Source of the DNA: Rothia nasimurium
GTDB lineage: Bacteria; Actinomycetota; Actinomycetes; Actinomycetales; Micrococcaceae
DNA: 64,000 nucleotides
Reading direction: 5' to 3'
Assembly: GCF_928381705.1 (NCBI RefSeq)
Contig: NZ_CAKMSR010000002.1
Location: 124,001-188,000 of the forward strand
In this document: piece by piece, positions 1-9,026 of the stretch
Layout of the letters: every line of letters begins with the position of its first letter
How positions within the stretch are numbered: position 1 is the first letter of the stretch
Notes under the pieces: generated by a model
Told to the model about the DNA's origin: nothing
Seen by the model: only the letters and a program-made list of their open reading frames with translations
Database searches by the model: none
Made by a program: the position numbers and the translations under genes

Positions 1-653
1 CCGTTGGTGTTCAGGTTGCCGAGCCCCGCATCGCCCGCGTGAGCATCCCCGAGCAGAAGGAACAGAACGAGCTGCTCGATGAGCTGACCGCCCGCCGCGG
101 CGTCCGCTCCTTTGACCCCGCCAGCGAGCGCAAGCTAGCTGACCTGCTCGAACGTGCCCGCCGTAGCTCCCGCCCCGCCCCCGCGTCCGAGGTGCAGGCC
201 GAATCTGCCCCTGAAACCGAAGAACCTGCTGCGCCGGTAGCCGAAGAAGCAGCCCAGCAGCAGACTGCCGCTAGCGAAAATACAGCCAGTGAAAATACCG
301 CTAGTGAAAATACCGTAGAGCAGCAGGTGCCTGAGGAGGCTACCGAGAATAGCGCCGAGTCTCCGGCAGCTCTTGAGGAAGCTCCCCTGCCCGCCGAGAC
401 TTCAAGTGCTCAGGGCGCCCAGCCTGATGAGCAGGTCCAGGGCACCGATGGCTCGCCCGTCGCTGTGGAGTCTAAGAGTGAAGACGACACTCAGGAGGCT
501 GAGGCCCCCCTCGCCGAGACTGCAGAAGATGCCCCTGAGGCGCAGGCCGAGCAGGCAGAGGAGCCTAAGACCCAGCAGCCCAAGTCGAGCCGGGCCAAGC
601 GCACGAGCGTACCGAGCTGGGATGACATCATCTTCGGCAACCAGCGCCGATAG
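1..653 (+). CDS. sepH: Septation protein SepH (DUF3071), C-terminal part only
   Basis: The reading frame is open from the window edge, so the N-terminus, including the DUF3071 and helix-turn-helix part, lies outside. What is visible is a conserved segment (LLDELTARRGVRSF), a long low-complexity acidic Ala/Glu/Pro linker with a triple ASENT repeat, and the terminal motif VPSWDDIIFG that I know from the extreme C-terminus of SepH proteins. In Streptomyces and mycobacteria SepH binds FtsZ and promotes Z-ring assembly. The ending and the linker architecture support the call; the FtsZ-binding domain cannot be checked here. A GTG at 39 could be read as a start, but the upstream codons (VAEPRIAR) look coding, so I treat the gene as 5'-truncated by the window. 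Confidence 0.85.
   Translation, partial: VGVQVAEPRIARVSIPEQKEQNELLDELTARRGVRSFDPASERKLADLLERARRSSRPAPASEVQAESAPETEEPAAPVAEEAAQQQTAASENTASENTASENTVEQQVPEEATENSAESPAALEEAPLPAETSSAQGAQPDEQVQGTDGSPVAVESKSEDDTQEAEAPLAETAEDAPEAQAEQAEEPKTQQPKSSRAKRTSVPSWDDIIFGNQRR
270..314 (+). repeat. Three tandem 15-bp units in sepH (ASENT x3)
   Basis: Units at 270-284, 285-299 and 300-314 differ by one to three bases and each encodes Ala-Ser-Glu-Asn-Thr. The in-frame repeat lies in the disordered linker, so gain or loss of a unit by slippage would change only linker length. Confidence 0.8.
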
Positions 654-679
654 AGCCACCGTTATCCGGTGTAGGTTAT

Positions 680-716
680 GGCCCCGCGTCCGCCTGTCTA
701 GGTAGAACGCGGGGCC
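680..716 (+). terminator. Hairpin after sepH
   Basis: Arms GGCCCCGCGT (680-689) and ACGCGGGGCC (707-716) are perfect complements 26 bases past the sepH stop. Only a short T run follows, so it is a GC-rich stem with weak intrinsic terminator character. Confidence 0.6.
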
Positions 717-906
717 TTACCGTCTGACGAGAAACGGAAGGGGGTTGCCCCGCACCGCCAGCATTTTCGTTAGAGGCACCACAGTACCGGCAAGCTTTCA
801 GCGCGTACACTAGATACAGTAATCTCTCTTATTTTCACCGCACCAGCCCATGTCGCGCCCCTTTCGCAGACGGGTAAAGGGCTTATAAATACTTGATAAG
901 GAAACC

Positions 907-1914
907 GTGACCACGCCCCGTTCCCACCAGTCACCAGATTCTAAAGACCAGAAGCCCACCGCCGCCGACGACGCCACAGAAGCTTTCCCTTCCCCCGCTG
1001 CCGAGGGCGCTACCGATGATGCAACCGAAGCTATGCCGCTAGCTAACGGTTACGAGTACGTGACTGAAGATAGCGGGAGCACCCGTACTGTTGTAGATAC
1101 GGACGACGACTCTCTGGCCTTTGGCCTCATGCGCAACGGCGACGTCGTTGAGAAACTCACCCGGGAAGAGCGACGGGCAGACAGGGCTGCCGAAAAGGCC
1201 GCAGCTAAAGAAGCTGAACGGGCAGAAGAGGCCCGCAGGCAGGTGGCTCTTGCCGCAGCGGCGGCCGCAGCAGCTGAACGTGATTAGCTGAACCCCCGTC
1301 ATGCGGAAGATGAGCAGGAAGAACGCAAGATCGGGTCAAAGGTCTTTTTTATCGGTTCCGCGGTACTCACGGCAGCCGCTATCGCCCTAGTCGCCGCTTT
1401 CTTACTACCCCTCAACGACGAAAGCTCTCAACAAACCACGGTAGAGGCGACCCCGACACCCACGGTAGCAGAGACCAGCTCAGCGGCTGCAGAAAGTTCA
1501 ACGGCGGCACCCGTTCCTAGTTTTAACACCAAGGCACCGACTGTCACGGAACAAGACGGCGGTACCGAAGAGCCGGTCTCCCCCGGCAGTGTTCTTTACG
1601 CGCCGACCGAAGAAGCTCCTATAGTTGAGCAGGCCGCTGAGCCTACAGCAGCTGAGACAGTCATTGAAGCTACCGAACCGGCTCCCGTAGAAGAGACGCC
1701 GGTAGCAGAAGAAACCCTGGTTCTGGAGCCGACTGAGGTGGCTACTGATCCGGGCGAAGTTGTAGCTCCTGATGACGCTGCACCTGCCGAAGAACCGGAC
1801 CGTTCCGTTGAAACTGCCGCTACCGATACTGCTAGCGCAGCGAGCCTATCTAGCGCTCCGGCTGCGGACGGCAGTAGCGTAGACCCCACCCTAGCGGCAA
1901 CTACCGGCCCCTAG
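907..1914 (+). pseudogene. Single-pass membrane protein gene split by an in-frame TAG
   Basis: A GTG at 907 follows AAGGAAA at good spacing. The first 126 codons encode an acidic cytosolic segment ending in a Glu/Ala-rich helix. A TAG at 1285-1287 stops it. The same frame then stays open for another 208 codons to 1914: a basic stretch (EERKIGSK), a hydrophobic membrane segment (FFIGSAVLTAAAIALVAAFL, about codons 143-162) and a long Thr/Pro/Glu/Ala tail that would face outward. The second half has no ATG and no ribosome site near its beginning. The two halves therefore read as one 335-residue protein in which one codon, possibly CAG, became TAG. I do not recognise the family. A sequencing error, a real pseudogene or amber read-through would all fit; truncation would remove the membrane anchor. 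Confidence 0.7.
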
Positions 1915-1947
1915 CCGCGCGCGGCGGGGCGGGCGTCCGCACCGGTT

Positions 1948-3180
1948 CTAGCCGGTGGGTAGCATCAACAGGGGCACCTGTGTTTCCTCAAGTGTGAGCG
2001 ATCCGTGCTGACCCACCATCTGCAGGGCGTGGGGCTTGTAGTGCCGCATGTCGTAGAGGGCGATAGGTTCGCGGGCAGCCACGATAATATCGCCGATACG
2101 GCGGCGGGCCTCGTCGGTTATCGGCTGACCAAAATAACCGGCATCGAACAGGTCTTCTGAGTCAAAGACCCAGGCCTGTTCTCCCCAAGCTTCAGCCCAC
2201 CGGCCCAGGGCGTCTTGGCGGGCAGAAGCGCTGGCGTCCTTTAGGTAGAGCTGCACCATGCGGGGTTCGCCCGCGGTCAGCTCAATGTTATCCAGCAGAG
2301 CCGTATCGCCCGAGTAGTCGATGCGGTTCTCAGGGGCGATATCGACCATGCCGTGGTCTGCCGTCACCAGCAGTAGCACGTGCGGGGGCAGCCTGCGGGC
2401 CAGCGATTTCAGCGCGAGGTTGAGCTCTTCAAGCTGCTCTAGCCACTGGTCGGACCGGGTACCAAACTTATGCCCGGCCTGATCGATTTCCCCCCAGTAG
2501 AGGTAGACCAGGGACGGCTTACGGGAATTTAGCAGGCTAGCGGCCAGGGTGGTGCGGGCAGCATACCCGGCTGCGTGCACGAAGCGTCCGCCCCGCAGGC
2601 CAGCCTCACTCAGGCCGGTGCCCGCATACTTGCTCAGCGATACTGTCGCTACATCCAGGTGGTTCTGGTAGCGCTCAAAGACCGTGGGGTGGGGCTGCCA
2701 CTGGTGGGGGTCGACGGCCTTGTCCCAGCCCGAGAGCTGGTTCATGACGGCCCCGGTAGCCGGATTTTTCACCTCGTACCCCGCCATGCCGTGATAGCCC
2801 GGCGGGGTCGCTGTTCCCAGGCTGCTGAGTGAAGCCACCGTGGTTGAGGGGACGGCCGAGTGAATCGGGCCAAGCTGGGTGGCCTTCTTCAAGAAGGGGG
2901 CGTAGGAGCCATAGACACTCAGCAAGCTCTGCCCCAGACCATCGACCATGACCAGGCAAACGCTACGGTAGCGGGTAGGGTCAACCCCGGCGGCGCGCAG
3001 GCGGTCTGCCAGGCCGAGCAGGTCGTGACGCCCTGCCCCGTGCAAGGGGTGCGGGTCGGGGGTGATAGACCCCTGGGCGACCAGGGTGCCACAGGATTCG
3101 AAGAGGTCAGCTAGGTTGTTGCCGCCATAGCCGGGTTCGGTGGGTAGGGCGTTACCGCAGTAATCGGTCAGAATGCTCAT
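1948..3180 (-). CDS. Alkaline-phosphatase-superfamily phosphodiesterase/nucleotide pyrophosphatase
   Basis: This 410-residue protein has the metal-site signature of type I phosphodiesterase/nucleotide pyrophosphatases: VMVDGLG at 77-83 (metal Asp80), PSTT at 111-114 supplying the nucleophilic Thr, GEIDQAGHKFG at 230-240 and VTADHGM at 272-278. These residues would bind two metal ions and hydrolyse phosphodiester or pyrophosphate bonds. No signal peptide is evident, so it is probably cytosolic. The substrate cannot be read from sequence. It lies one base downstream of the DUF5998 gene and is almost certainly cotranscribed with it. It converges on the interrupted gene at 907-1914. Confidence 0.85.
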   Translation of the reverse strand: MSILTDYCGNALPTEPGYGGNNLADLFESCGTLVAQGSITPDPHPLHGAGRHDLLGLADRLRAAGVDPTRYRSVCLVMVDGLGQSLLSVYGSYAPFLKKATQLGPIHSAVPSTTVASLSSLGTATPPGYHGMAGYEVKNPATGAVMNQLSGWDKAVDPHQWQPHPTVFERYQNHLDVATVSLSKYAGTGLSEAGLRGGRFVHAAGYAARTTLAASLLNSRKPSLVYLYWGEIDQAGHKFGTRSDQWLEQLEELNLALKSLARRLPPHVLLLVTADHGMVDIAPENRIDYSGDTALLDNIELTAGEPRMVQLYLKDASASARQDALGRWAEAWGEQAWVFDSEDLFDAGYFGQPITDEARRRIGDIIVAAREPIALYDMRHYKPHALQMVGQHGSLTLEETQVPLLMLPTG

Positions 3181-3181
3181 C

Positions 3182-3805
3182 TTAGGCTCCTGCCTGCGCG
3201 GAGCCGCCTGCTGGGGCGGCTACCTGGTTCATTGCTGCCATGTGGGCAGAGCGCAGTGCGCGGGCGAAGCTCCTAGCCTGGGCGGTAGCCTCTTCTCCGT
3301 CGGCCGGGGCGCTCACGCGCAGGAGCATGTCTTCCCGCGGGCCCATGCCGGTGTAGCCGTGGTCGGCGTCGCAGGCGGGGTCGGGGCAGTCTGCCGGTTG
3401 CACGTCAAGGCGCTGGGAGCCCGTCCAGGCAATCAGCATCGAGACTTCTGAGACGGGGCTACCGGCCTGGTAGTGCTGGGGCTGCGGGTAGGTGTAGCTG
3501 ATGGTCAGGGTTCGAATACGGCTCACGTGCAGGGTCTCAACCGACACGTGGGCAAGAACCTGCTGTCCGCTTTCGTCGAGGTTCTGATCATCCAGGTGGG
3601 CGACCAGGAGCATCTGACCGGCCAGCACCAGCACCGTAATGTGGCGGTGCACCTCGTTCTGGTCAAAGTGGGTCTCTACCTGAACCAGGTGTGAGGTAGG
3701 CACCAGCCCCACCAGGGCTTCATCGACCGTATCGAGGACGAGCTCGGGGTAAAAGCCTGCCTGCTGAATATCCCTGGTGAGGGCTTCGGCTGCGCTGAGG
3801 TTCAT
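3182..3805 (-). CDS. DUF5998 family protein
   Basis: This 207-residue soluble protein matches the actinobacterial DUF5998 family as I recall it. It has an N-terminal segment about a histidine-rich activity (VHRHITVLVLAGQMLLVAHLDD cut across residues 53-74), a central beta-rich region with ISYTYPQPQHY, and a C-terminal part with the Cys pair DCPDPACDADHGYTG followed by an Ala-rich helix. The function of the family is unknown to me. The two cysteines, close to His and Asp, could bind a metal, but this is a guess. It is the upstream member of a two-gene unit with the phosphodiesterase; a functional link is plausible but unproven. Confidence 0.75.
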   Translation of the reverse strand: MNLSAAEALTRDIQQAGFYPELVLDTVDEALVGLVPTSHLVQVETHFDQNEVHRHITVLVLAGQMLLVAHLDDQNLDESGQQVLAHVSVETLHVSRIRTLTISYTYPQPQHYQAGSPVSEVSMLIAWTGSQRLDVQPADCPDPACDADHGYTGMGPREDMLLRVSAPADGEEATAQARSFARALRSAHMAAMNQVAAPAGGSAQAGA

Positions 3806-3877
3806 CGTCGCGTCTCTTTCTAGGGTGAATCTGGCCAGTAGGTCTACCCTCCATCTTAGGTCATGACGAGGTCACGC

Positions 3878-6706
3878 TTAGCTGCTCATGGTTCGGCGGG
3901 CAGAATCGGTGCGCTGCTGGGGGTTGCCCAGGCGTATCTTGGCGCCCACCACCGTGAGGGTCTCTTGTGAGAGCAGGACGGGGTTGAGCTCAAGGTAGGC
4001 AATCTCGGGGTGGTTGTCCTTCATCAGGGCTACCCGGGCGCAGAGGTCTTCGAGCAGGTCAACCCGCACCTGGGGCAGGTCGCCGTCGGCAAAGAGCTTG
4101 GCTGCTGCCTTAGGCGAGCGCACCATCTTGTAGACATCTCGTTCGGTCAGCGGTGGGATGCGGTGGGCCCAGTCTTCCAACAGACTGGTGGCATCCCCAG
4201 CCATGCCGAAGGAGACCACGGGGCCAATCAGGGGGTCTTCGATGCCGGTGAGTACCGCTGTTTGGCCGGCCGGGGCCTGTTTCTGCACGGTGAGGTCGAA
4301 CCTGCCGTAGGGTTCAAGCACGCGGTGCATCTGGGCTATTTCGCTGATGAGTTCGGCGTCGCTTTCAATGCCCAGGCGCACACCGCCCAGATCTATGCGG
4401 TGGCGCAGGAAGTCGTCTGTGGTTTTCAAAACGACCGGGTAGCCGCCTGCCCGGGCAGCGGCCTCAACCGCTTCTTCTGCGGTGTCAAAACCGTACTCGG
4501 GCAGCAGGCTAATGCCGTAGTGGGCAAGGAGTTCTTCGGTGGCAGAAGCTGGTACATCGAGCAGGTTCTCACCGCTCACCTGGGTCAGGTGCTGGGCGAT
4601 GTCCGCGGCCGCAGCCTTGGGGCTGACGTTCTCGGGAGTAGCCAGAACCCCGGTTTCTTTCTCGCGCCACTCCACATAGTCCATGACGCTTGCCAAAGCC
4701 AGGATAGAAGCCCCCGGTGACTCAAAGCAGGGCAGCCCTTCTTGCAGGAGGGGGGCGCTCTCCCCCGCTGTGTCCCCCTCTGCCGGGGCGGGCGTCCGCT
4801 CATCCGGGTCTTCCCAGATTCCGCGAAGGGCGGCATCAAAGCTGAGCGTGCCGGGGAAGGCAGCAACCACGGGTTTTCCGGTACGCTTGCCTGCACGGTA
4901 AAGGACGCGGGCAACGTCCTTGGGGTCGATAGAGTCGCCGGTAAGGAAGACGCCAATGGCCGCATCAATATCTGATGCTTCGAGGGCGCTGGTTGCCACG
5001 TCTTCAAGCACCTCTAGCCCGTCGATACCGTCATCGGTGAGCCTCAGCATAGACTCGGTCACCCGCACATCGATGTTCAGGGCCTCGGACTTGTCGGCGA
5101 TAATCTGCCCCAGGGCTGAGGCGTTGGAGAGGATAGCCACGCGCCGCCCAGCGGGAAGGGGCTGGGAGACCAGCACCTGGGCAACGTCGAGCACCTGGTC
5201 GAAGGTTTCGGCGCTGATAACTCCGGCCTGCTTGAACATGGCGTCCAGGGCTTCGGTGGGGGCGATGGAGGTTCGCCCCGAATGCCCGGGAGGGAGCTGC
5301 TGGCCGGTCACAGCGTTCTTGGCCACGAGCACGGGCTTGACGCGGGAAAGCCTGCGGGCGATACGGGAGAACTTTCGGGGGTTGCCGATAGATTCAAGGT
5401 AGAGGGCGCAGACGCGGGTTGCTTCGTCGTCTTCCCAGTACTGCATGATGTCGTTACCCGACACATCGGCGCGGTTGCCCGCTGAAACCAGGGACGATAC
5501 ACCGATATTGCGCTTGACGGCGGTGTTAGAGAACATGGCGCCAATAGCTGAGGACTGGCTAAAAAGACCCAGGGCGCCGGGCTTGGGGTCCTGGGCGCTG
5601 ATAGTGGCATCAAGGCGGACGCCAGGGTTATTGTTCAGCAGCCCGAAGGAGGCAGGGCCGATGACGCGCATACCGTGGCTACGGGCTGATTTCACCAGGG
5701 CTTTTTGGCGGGCGCGGCCGCGGGCCCCGTCGTCCGCGTAGCCGGAGGTGTAGATGAGGACGCCGCGGACGCCCGCCTCGCCGCAGGCTTCTACGGCTGC
5801 GGCTACCTCGGCGATGGGGACGGCGATAATAGCTAAATCTACACGGGCCGGTACTTCACCGATGCTGGGGTAAATGGGCACCTCACCGGCAGGTAGCTGA
5901 TCCTCGTTGACGCCGTAGAGGGTGCCGGTGAATCCACCTGCCACCAGGGTTTTAATGACCTTGTGGCCGTTGGCTTCCCAGCGGGGTGCTGTACCGATCA
6001 CGGCAACGGTGTCGGGGGCAAGGAGCTCGGCGATAGATTTGGCTTCGGCGCGGTGTTCGCGGGCTTCCATCACGCCGCGGGAGCGGTCGGTGGGGTCGAT
6101 GTTGAAGTAGACCATGACCAGGCCGTCTTCGAATTCGCGGGAAATCTCGTAGCCCGCGTCGGTAAAGACGTTGAGCATTTTGCGGTTCTGGGGCAGGACT
6201 TCGGCGCTGAACCTGTCGATACCGCGTTCGTTAGCAGCTGCTGCGAGGTGTTCTAGCAGGATTGACCCGATGCCGCGCCCCTGGTGGGCATCAGAGATCA
6301 TGAAGGCCACTTCGGCTTCGGTGGGGTTGTGGGTGCGGTCGTAGCGGCCGATGCCGATCATTTCATCACCCAGCATGATGACGAAGGCGACCCGGTTATT
6401 GTGATCCACCGTGGTGAACCGGGTCAGTTCCTTGTCGCTCAGGGTAGGTTTGTGGGTGAAGAAACGCAGGTAGATAGTACGCTCTGACTGGCCCGCGTAC
6501 ATTTTTTCGAGGGCTGCCCGGTCGGTGGGGACGACGGGGCGCAGGTTGGCGGTGGCTCCGTCGCGCAGGACGACGTCCGCCTCCCAGTGGGCCGGGTAGA
6601 TGAAGGGGATTTCGTCGGTTGTGGGGTGGGCTGGGTCAGCCGGGGTGAAACGTGGGGCGTGGCCGTCCTGCTCGTAGCGGCCTGCGGGTGCTTCTGATTC
6701 AGTCAC
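3878..6706 (-). CDS. GNAT acetyltransferase fused to NDP-forming acyl-CoA synthetase-like domains (Pat-type)
   Basis: This 942-residue fusion starts at a GTG preceded by AGGAG. Residues about 45-200 are a GNAT domain with the acetyl-CoA loop QGRGIGS at 142-148. Next come a Rossmann CoA-binding domain (LLAPDTVAVIGTA, about 230-330), two succinyl-CoA-ligase-like flavodoxin domains (GLFSQSSAIG, about 380 onward) and an ATP-grasp domain (VVLKTTDDFLRHRIDLGGV, about 760-925). Such fusions are protein lysine acetyltransferases (PatZ/Pka in enterobacteria, PatA in Streptomyces); the N-terminal GNAT order matches the actinobacterial type. They acetylate and inactivate acetyl-CoA synthetase, using the ligase-like part as an acetyl-CoA sensor. 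I could not place a catalytic phospho-histidine, so I would not assume ligase activity. It stands alone, with no acs or sirtuin gene beside it. Confidence 0.85.
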   Translation of the reverse strand: MTESEAPAGRYEQDGHAPRFTPADPAHPTTDEIPFIYPAHWEADVVLRDGATANLRPVVPTDRAALEKMYAGQSERTIYLRFFTHKPTLSDKELTRFTTVDHNNRVAFVIMLGDEMIGIGRYDRTHNPTEAEVAFMISDAHQGRGIGSILLEHLAAAANERGIDRFSAEVLPQNRKMLNVFTDAGYEISREFEDGLVMVYFNIDPTDRSRGVMEAREHRAEAKSIAELLAPDTVAVIGTAPRWEANGHKVIKTLVAGGFTGTLYGVNEDQLPAGEVPIYPSIGEVPARVDLAIIAVPIAEVAAAVEACGEAGVRGVLIYTSGYADDGARGRARQKALVKSARSHGMRVIGPASFGLLNNNPGVRLDATISAQDPKPGALGLFSQSSAIGAMFSNTAVKRNIGVSSLVSAGNRADVSGNDIMQYWEDDEATRVCALYLESIGNPRKFSRIARRLSRVKPVLVAKNAVTGQQLPPGHSGRTSIAPTEALDAMFKQAGVISAETFDQVLDVAQVLVSQPLPAGRRVAILSNASALGQIIADKSEALNIDVRVTESMLRLTDDGIDGLEVLEDVATSALEASDIDAAIGVFLTGDSIDPKDVARVLYRAGKRTGKPVVAAFPGTLSFDAALRGIWEDPDERTPAPAEGDTAGESAPLLQEGLPCFESPGASILALASVMDYVEWREKETGVLATPENVSPKAAAADIAQHLTQVSGENLLDVPASATEELLAHYGISLLPEYGFDTAEEAVEAAARAGGYPVVLKTTDDFLRHRIDLGGVRLGIESDAELISEIAQMHRVLEPYGRFDLTVQKQAPAGQTAVLTGIEDPLIGPVVSFGMAGDATSLLEDWAHRIPPLTERDVYKMVRSPKAAAKLFADGDLPQVRVDLLEDLCARVALMKDNHPEIAYLELNPVLLSQETLTVVGAKIRLGNPQQRTDSARRTMSS

Positions 6707-6843
6707 GGGGTGCTCCTGGGCATGCTGGGGGCGCTTTCCCCCATCATAACGCGATTGAGGTGGAGCTCACAGCCCCATGGTTGCGATGGGCCCTCTCGAT
6801 GATTAGTGGAAGAATAAGAGTCGCTGCAGGCTCCCACTCATTT

Positions 6844-7365
6844 TTAGTAGCTGGTGTTGCTCTCGATACAGCGGGTGATAGCCTCTTCGTCCCCGGCGTG
6901 GGTGATTTCGCAGTTTGCGGTTTCGGCCCCGTTCAGGAACCAGCTCGCCATGAAGTAGAAGAAGACCGCCACCGGGATGCAGAGAATGCCCAGGGCAATG
7001 CCGCCCCAGGCCATACCGGCTGTCTGCCCATGAAAGCGGGTGCGCGGGTTACGCTTGCGAGCGTGTAAGGCTTTGATACCCAGCACGATAGCTGCCACCG
7101 CAGGAATGAGAGCTAGCAGGGCAAAAACGCCCGCCATGAGCACTACAAGCCAGCTCGCCACGCCCACCGATAGAGCCATGACAGCCTGGTAGTAGCCACG
7201 GCCTCGCTTATCCCGCACCATTTCTCCGTAGGGGCGGCGGTGGGTGCCTGGTACCCGGTACTGGGCAGGCTCCCCCGGGGTTTCGTAGTCCAGAACAGGA
7301 GGCAGAAGGACGCCTGTGCCCGCGGGTACTTGCGGCTGGGGGTAAGCGGGGGGCTGGGTGCTCAC
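6844..7365 (-). CDS. DUF4190-type membrane protein
   Basis: The 173-residue product has a Pro/Tyr-rich cytosolic N-terminus, then membrane segments (about 68-95 and 118-140) with the small-residue pattern of DUF4190, including the connecting loop ALIPAVAAIVLGIKALHARKR and the later GMAWGGIALGILCI. A short tail with two cysteines (NCEI, TRCIES) should be outside. A GTG start follows AGAGGA. The family is common in Gram-positive bacteria, often in several copies, and has no assigned role; a second, longer member lies at 11136-11717 and shares the tail layout of ANCE/EC followed by CI-x-x. Confidence 0.75.
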   Translation of the reverse strand: MSTQPPAYPQPQVPAGTGVLLPPVLDYETPGEPAQYRVPGTHRRPYGEMVRDKRGRGYYQAVMALSVGVASWLVVLMAGVFALLALIPAVAAIVLGIKALHARKRNPRTRFHGQTAGMAWGGIALGILCIPVAVFFYFMASWFLNGAETANCEITHAGDEEAITRCIESNTSY

Positions 7366-7456
7366 GGCGTCCTCTTTCTTCCTAAAACCATTGGCCCGCT
7401 ACTGGGCCTTATCTTATGGTCAGCTTACCAGCACCGTCACCTCGTAATCTAGGCAA

Positions 7457-7501
7457 CAGCCCCGCTTCTACTCACCGCATAGAGGCGAAGAAACGGGGCT
7501 G
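7457..7501 (-). terminator. Hairpin downstream of the frameshifted small membrane gene
   Basis: CAGCCCCG (7457-7464) and CGGGGCTG (7494-7501) pair across a 29-base loop that holds a second weak stem. It follows the stop at 7524 on the minus strand; the T tract is poor. Confidence 0.45.
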
Positions 7502-7523
7502 GAACTTGCTGCTACTCAGAGAA

Positions 7524-7798
7524 CTAGGCGGTAACAGCTACCTTTTTCGGAGCAATTTTGAGCAGGGCGGCACCAATAAAACCAAGTACAACTCCCAGTC
7601 CCATGACCAGGGCTGATACACCAAAGGAAACAACCGAGGTGAAGAGAGAAGCGCGCAAGAAAGAAGCGTCCATCACCAGGTTGCGGCAGGTCTGAAGTTC
7701 TTCTGCGAGCTGGTTGCTCGCTGCAACCCACACGGTGGCACCCCAGTCAGCATGACGATAGCGGCAAGAATCGCTACAAGCCCGGCAAGGCATGACAT
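7524..7798 (-). pseudogene. Small LigA-like membrane protein, apparent one-base frameshift
   Basis: From an ATG at 7798, preceded by GAGAGGG, the frame gives a good membrane segment (MSCLAGLVAILAAIVMLTG). It then runs out of homology at a run of four C (7741-7744 on the plus strand, GGGG in the mRNA). One extra G there joins it to the frame encoding ATVWVAASNQLAEEL and then DASFLRASLFTSVVSFGVSA. That second block is characteristic of small actinobacterial two-helix membrane proteins often mislabelled aromatic ring-opening dioxygenase LigA. The uncorrected frame from ATG 7793 gives a Cys/Arg-rich nonsense N-terminus. The restored protein would be about 90 residues, shorter than the usual family members, which carry extra sequence between the helices. 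Homopolymer sequencing error and true decay both fit. Confidence 0.7.
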
Positions 7799-7820
7799 GG
7801 TAGCCCTCTCAAGAAATGCT

Positions 7821-9026
7821 TCAGACTGAATCACCTACACTAAGAGCACCTTTCAGGGCCATGTCGTGCCGCAGCCACATTAGTTCGATACAGGTATCAA
7901 TATCACTCAGACTACGGCCGGTTATCTGCTCAAATTTTGCAACCTTATTACGCAAAGTATTCTCATGGACATAAAGAGCCTGGGCAGCATCACGATAACT
8001 ACGACCATGCTCCAAAAACGCCCATACATATACCAGCAAAGATTCCCCAACGCCGCGACTATCATGCAGAGGCTCCACTAAAGATTGTCCTAGAAGATCC
8101 CCCAGCCAAGGGATACAAGCAACAGCCAGACGCCACCCTCGGCTGCGCACATCAAAACACCCCGCTATACCCGGCTCTAATGAGGCCAAGACAGTTCGAG
8201 CTTCCTCCAGCGACGCCGCCAGATTACCCATGTGAACAGGACGCCCAAGAGCAAAAACTCCACCGCGAAGCTCCTGCCAGCCACCCGCTCGGGAGGTGGC
8301 AGCGTCCACACTCTCCAGCACCGGAACCACACCCACCAGACCTCCCTCAACGTCATCAGCAAGAGCCGGCGCATGCAACGACGAAAAAGCTCCTTCAATC
8401 CCAGATACCCAATCACATGGCGCAAACCCGCGCCCCAAAACCACCTGATACTCTTGATCGCCAGGTAACCCCAAACCACTCGAGCGAACCTGCTGTTCCG
8501 CAGCGCTCAAAGACCCCTGGAAAAGACGAGTCAAGAAATCTCGCTTTTCAACCCCTCGTCGCTCAGATTCGGCAAGCTGCGCAGGCTCATAGTCACGAGC
8601 AACCTGAACCATAAACCACTCACCCACTTCCCAGATCACACCCATCGCCCGCAACCGCTCCTCAAGAGGCAAGCCAGAATCATCCGCCATTTGCGCCAAC
8701 CTACTCTGGGTTGCAGATAGAGCCAAACGGTGCGCCCTCAAGACTGAAGCCAAAGAAACCCCCTGCAATTTTCGGCGCGGAGCAACCGCATAAAGGCTCC
8801 CCACCCCCTCACCCAACACCTCGTCAACAGAAGCAGAATTACCCAAGCAGGCTATAGCCGCATCAAAAACACCGGCTACGCTCTCAACTAGCTCCTCGCG
8901 GGGCACAGCACGATACTCAAGAAGCTCATCAACAACAGCACCAACCGCCCCCACCACCAGGGCGTCCTTTTCCACCGCTAAAGACTGCAGCAATACATCC
9001 AGCCTAATGTAAGGTATCTCACTCAT
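7821..9026 (-). CDS. PucR/CdaR-type transcriptional regulator
   Basis: The roughly 401-residue protein ends in a PucR-type helix-turn-helix: the core YRDAAQALYVHENTLRNKV followed by KFEQITGRSL, about residues 345-385. The N-terminal and middle parts resemble the sensory and GGDEF-like regions of PucR/CdaR regulators but lack recognisable ligand residues. I place the start at the ATG at 9026 rather than an upstream ATG at 9062, because TACAAT lies six bases before it, a layout that suggests a leaderless message. PucR-family proteins usually control a neighbouring catabolic or transport gene; the divergent MHS transporter at 9169 is the obvious target. The inducing compound is unknown. Confidence 0.8.
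   Translation of the reverse strand: MSEIPYIRLDVLLQSLAVEKDALVVGAVGAVVDELLEYRAVPREELVESVAGVFDAAIACLGNSASVDEVLGEGVGSLYAVAPRRKLQGVSLASVLRAHRLALSATQSRLAQMADDSGLPLEERLRAMGVIWEVGEWFMVQVARDYEPAQLAESERRGVEKRDFLTRLFQGSLSAAEQQVRSSGLGLPGDQEYQVVLGRGFAPCDWVSGIEGAFSSLHAPALADDVEGGLVGVVPVLESVDAATSRAGGWQELRGGVFALGRPVHMGNLAASLEEARTVLASLEPGIAGCFDVRSRGWRLAVACIPWLGDLLGQSLVEPLHDSRGVGESLLVYVWAFLEHGRSYRDAAQALYVHENTLRNKVAKFEQITGRSLSDIDTCIELMWLRHDMALKGALSVGDSV

Noticed and set aside
4010..4720. 236-codon frame antisense to the GNAT/ligase gene
   Set aside because: Shadow of a strongly supported gene; no motif of its own.
7937..8614. 225-codon frame antisense to the PucR-type gene
   Set aside because: Pro/His-rich low-complexity translation, opposite a clear helix-turn-helix protein.
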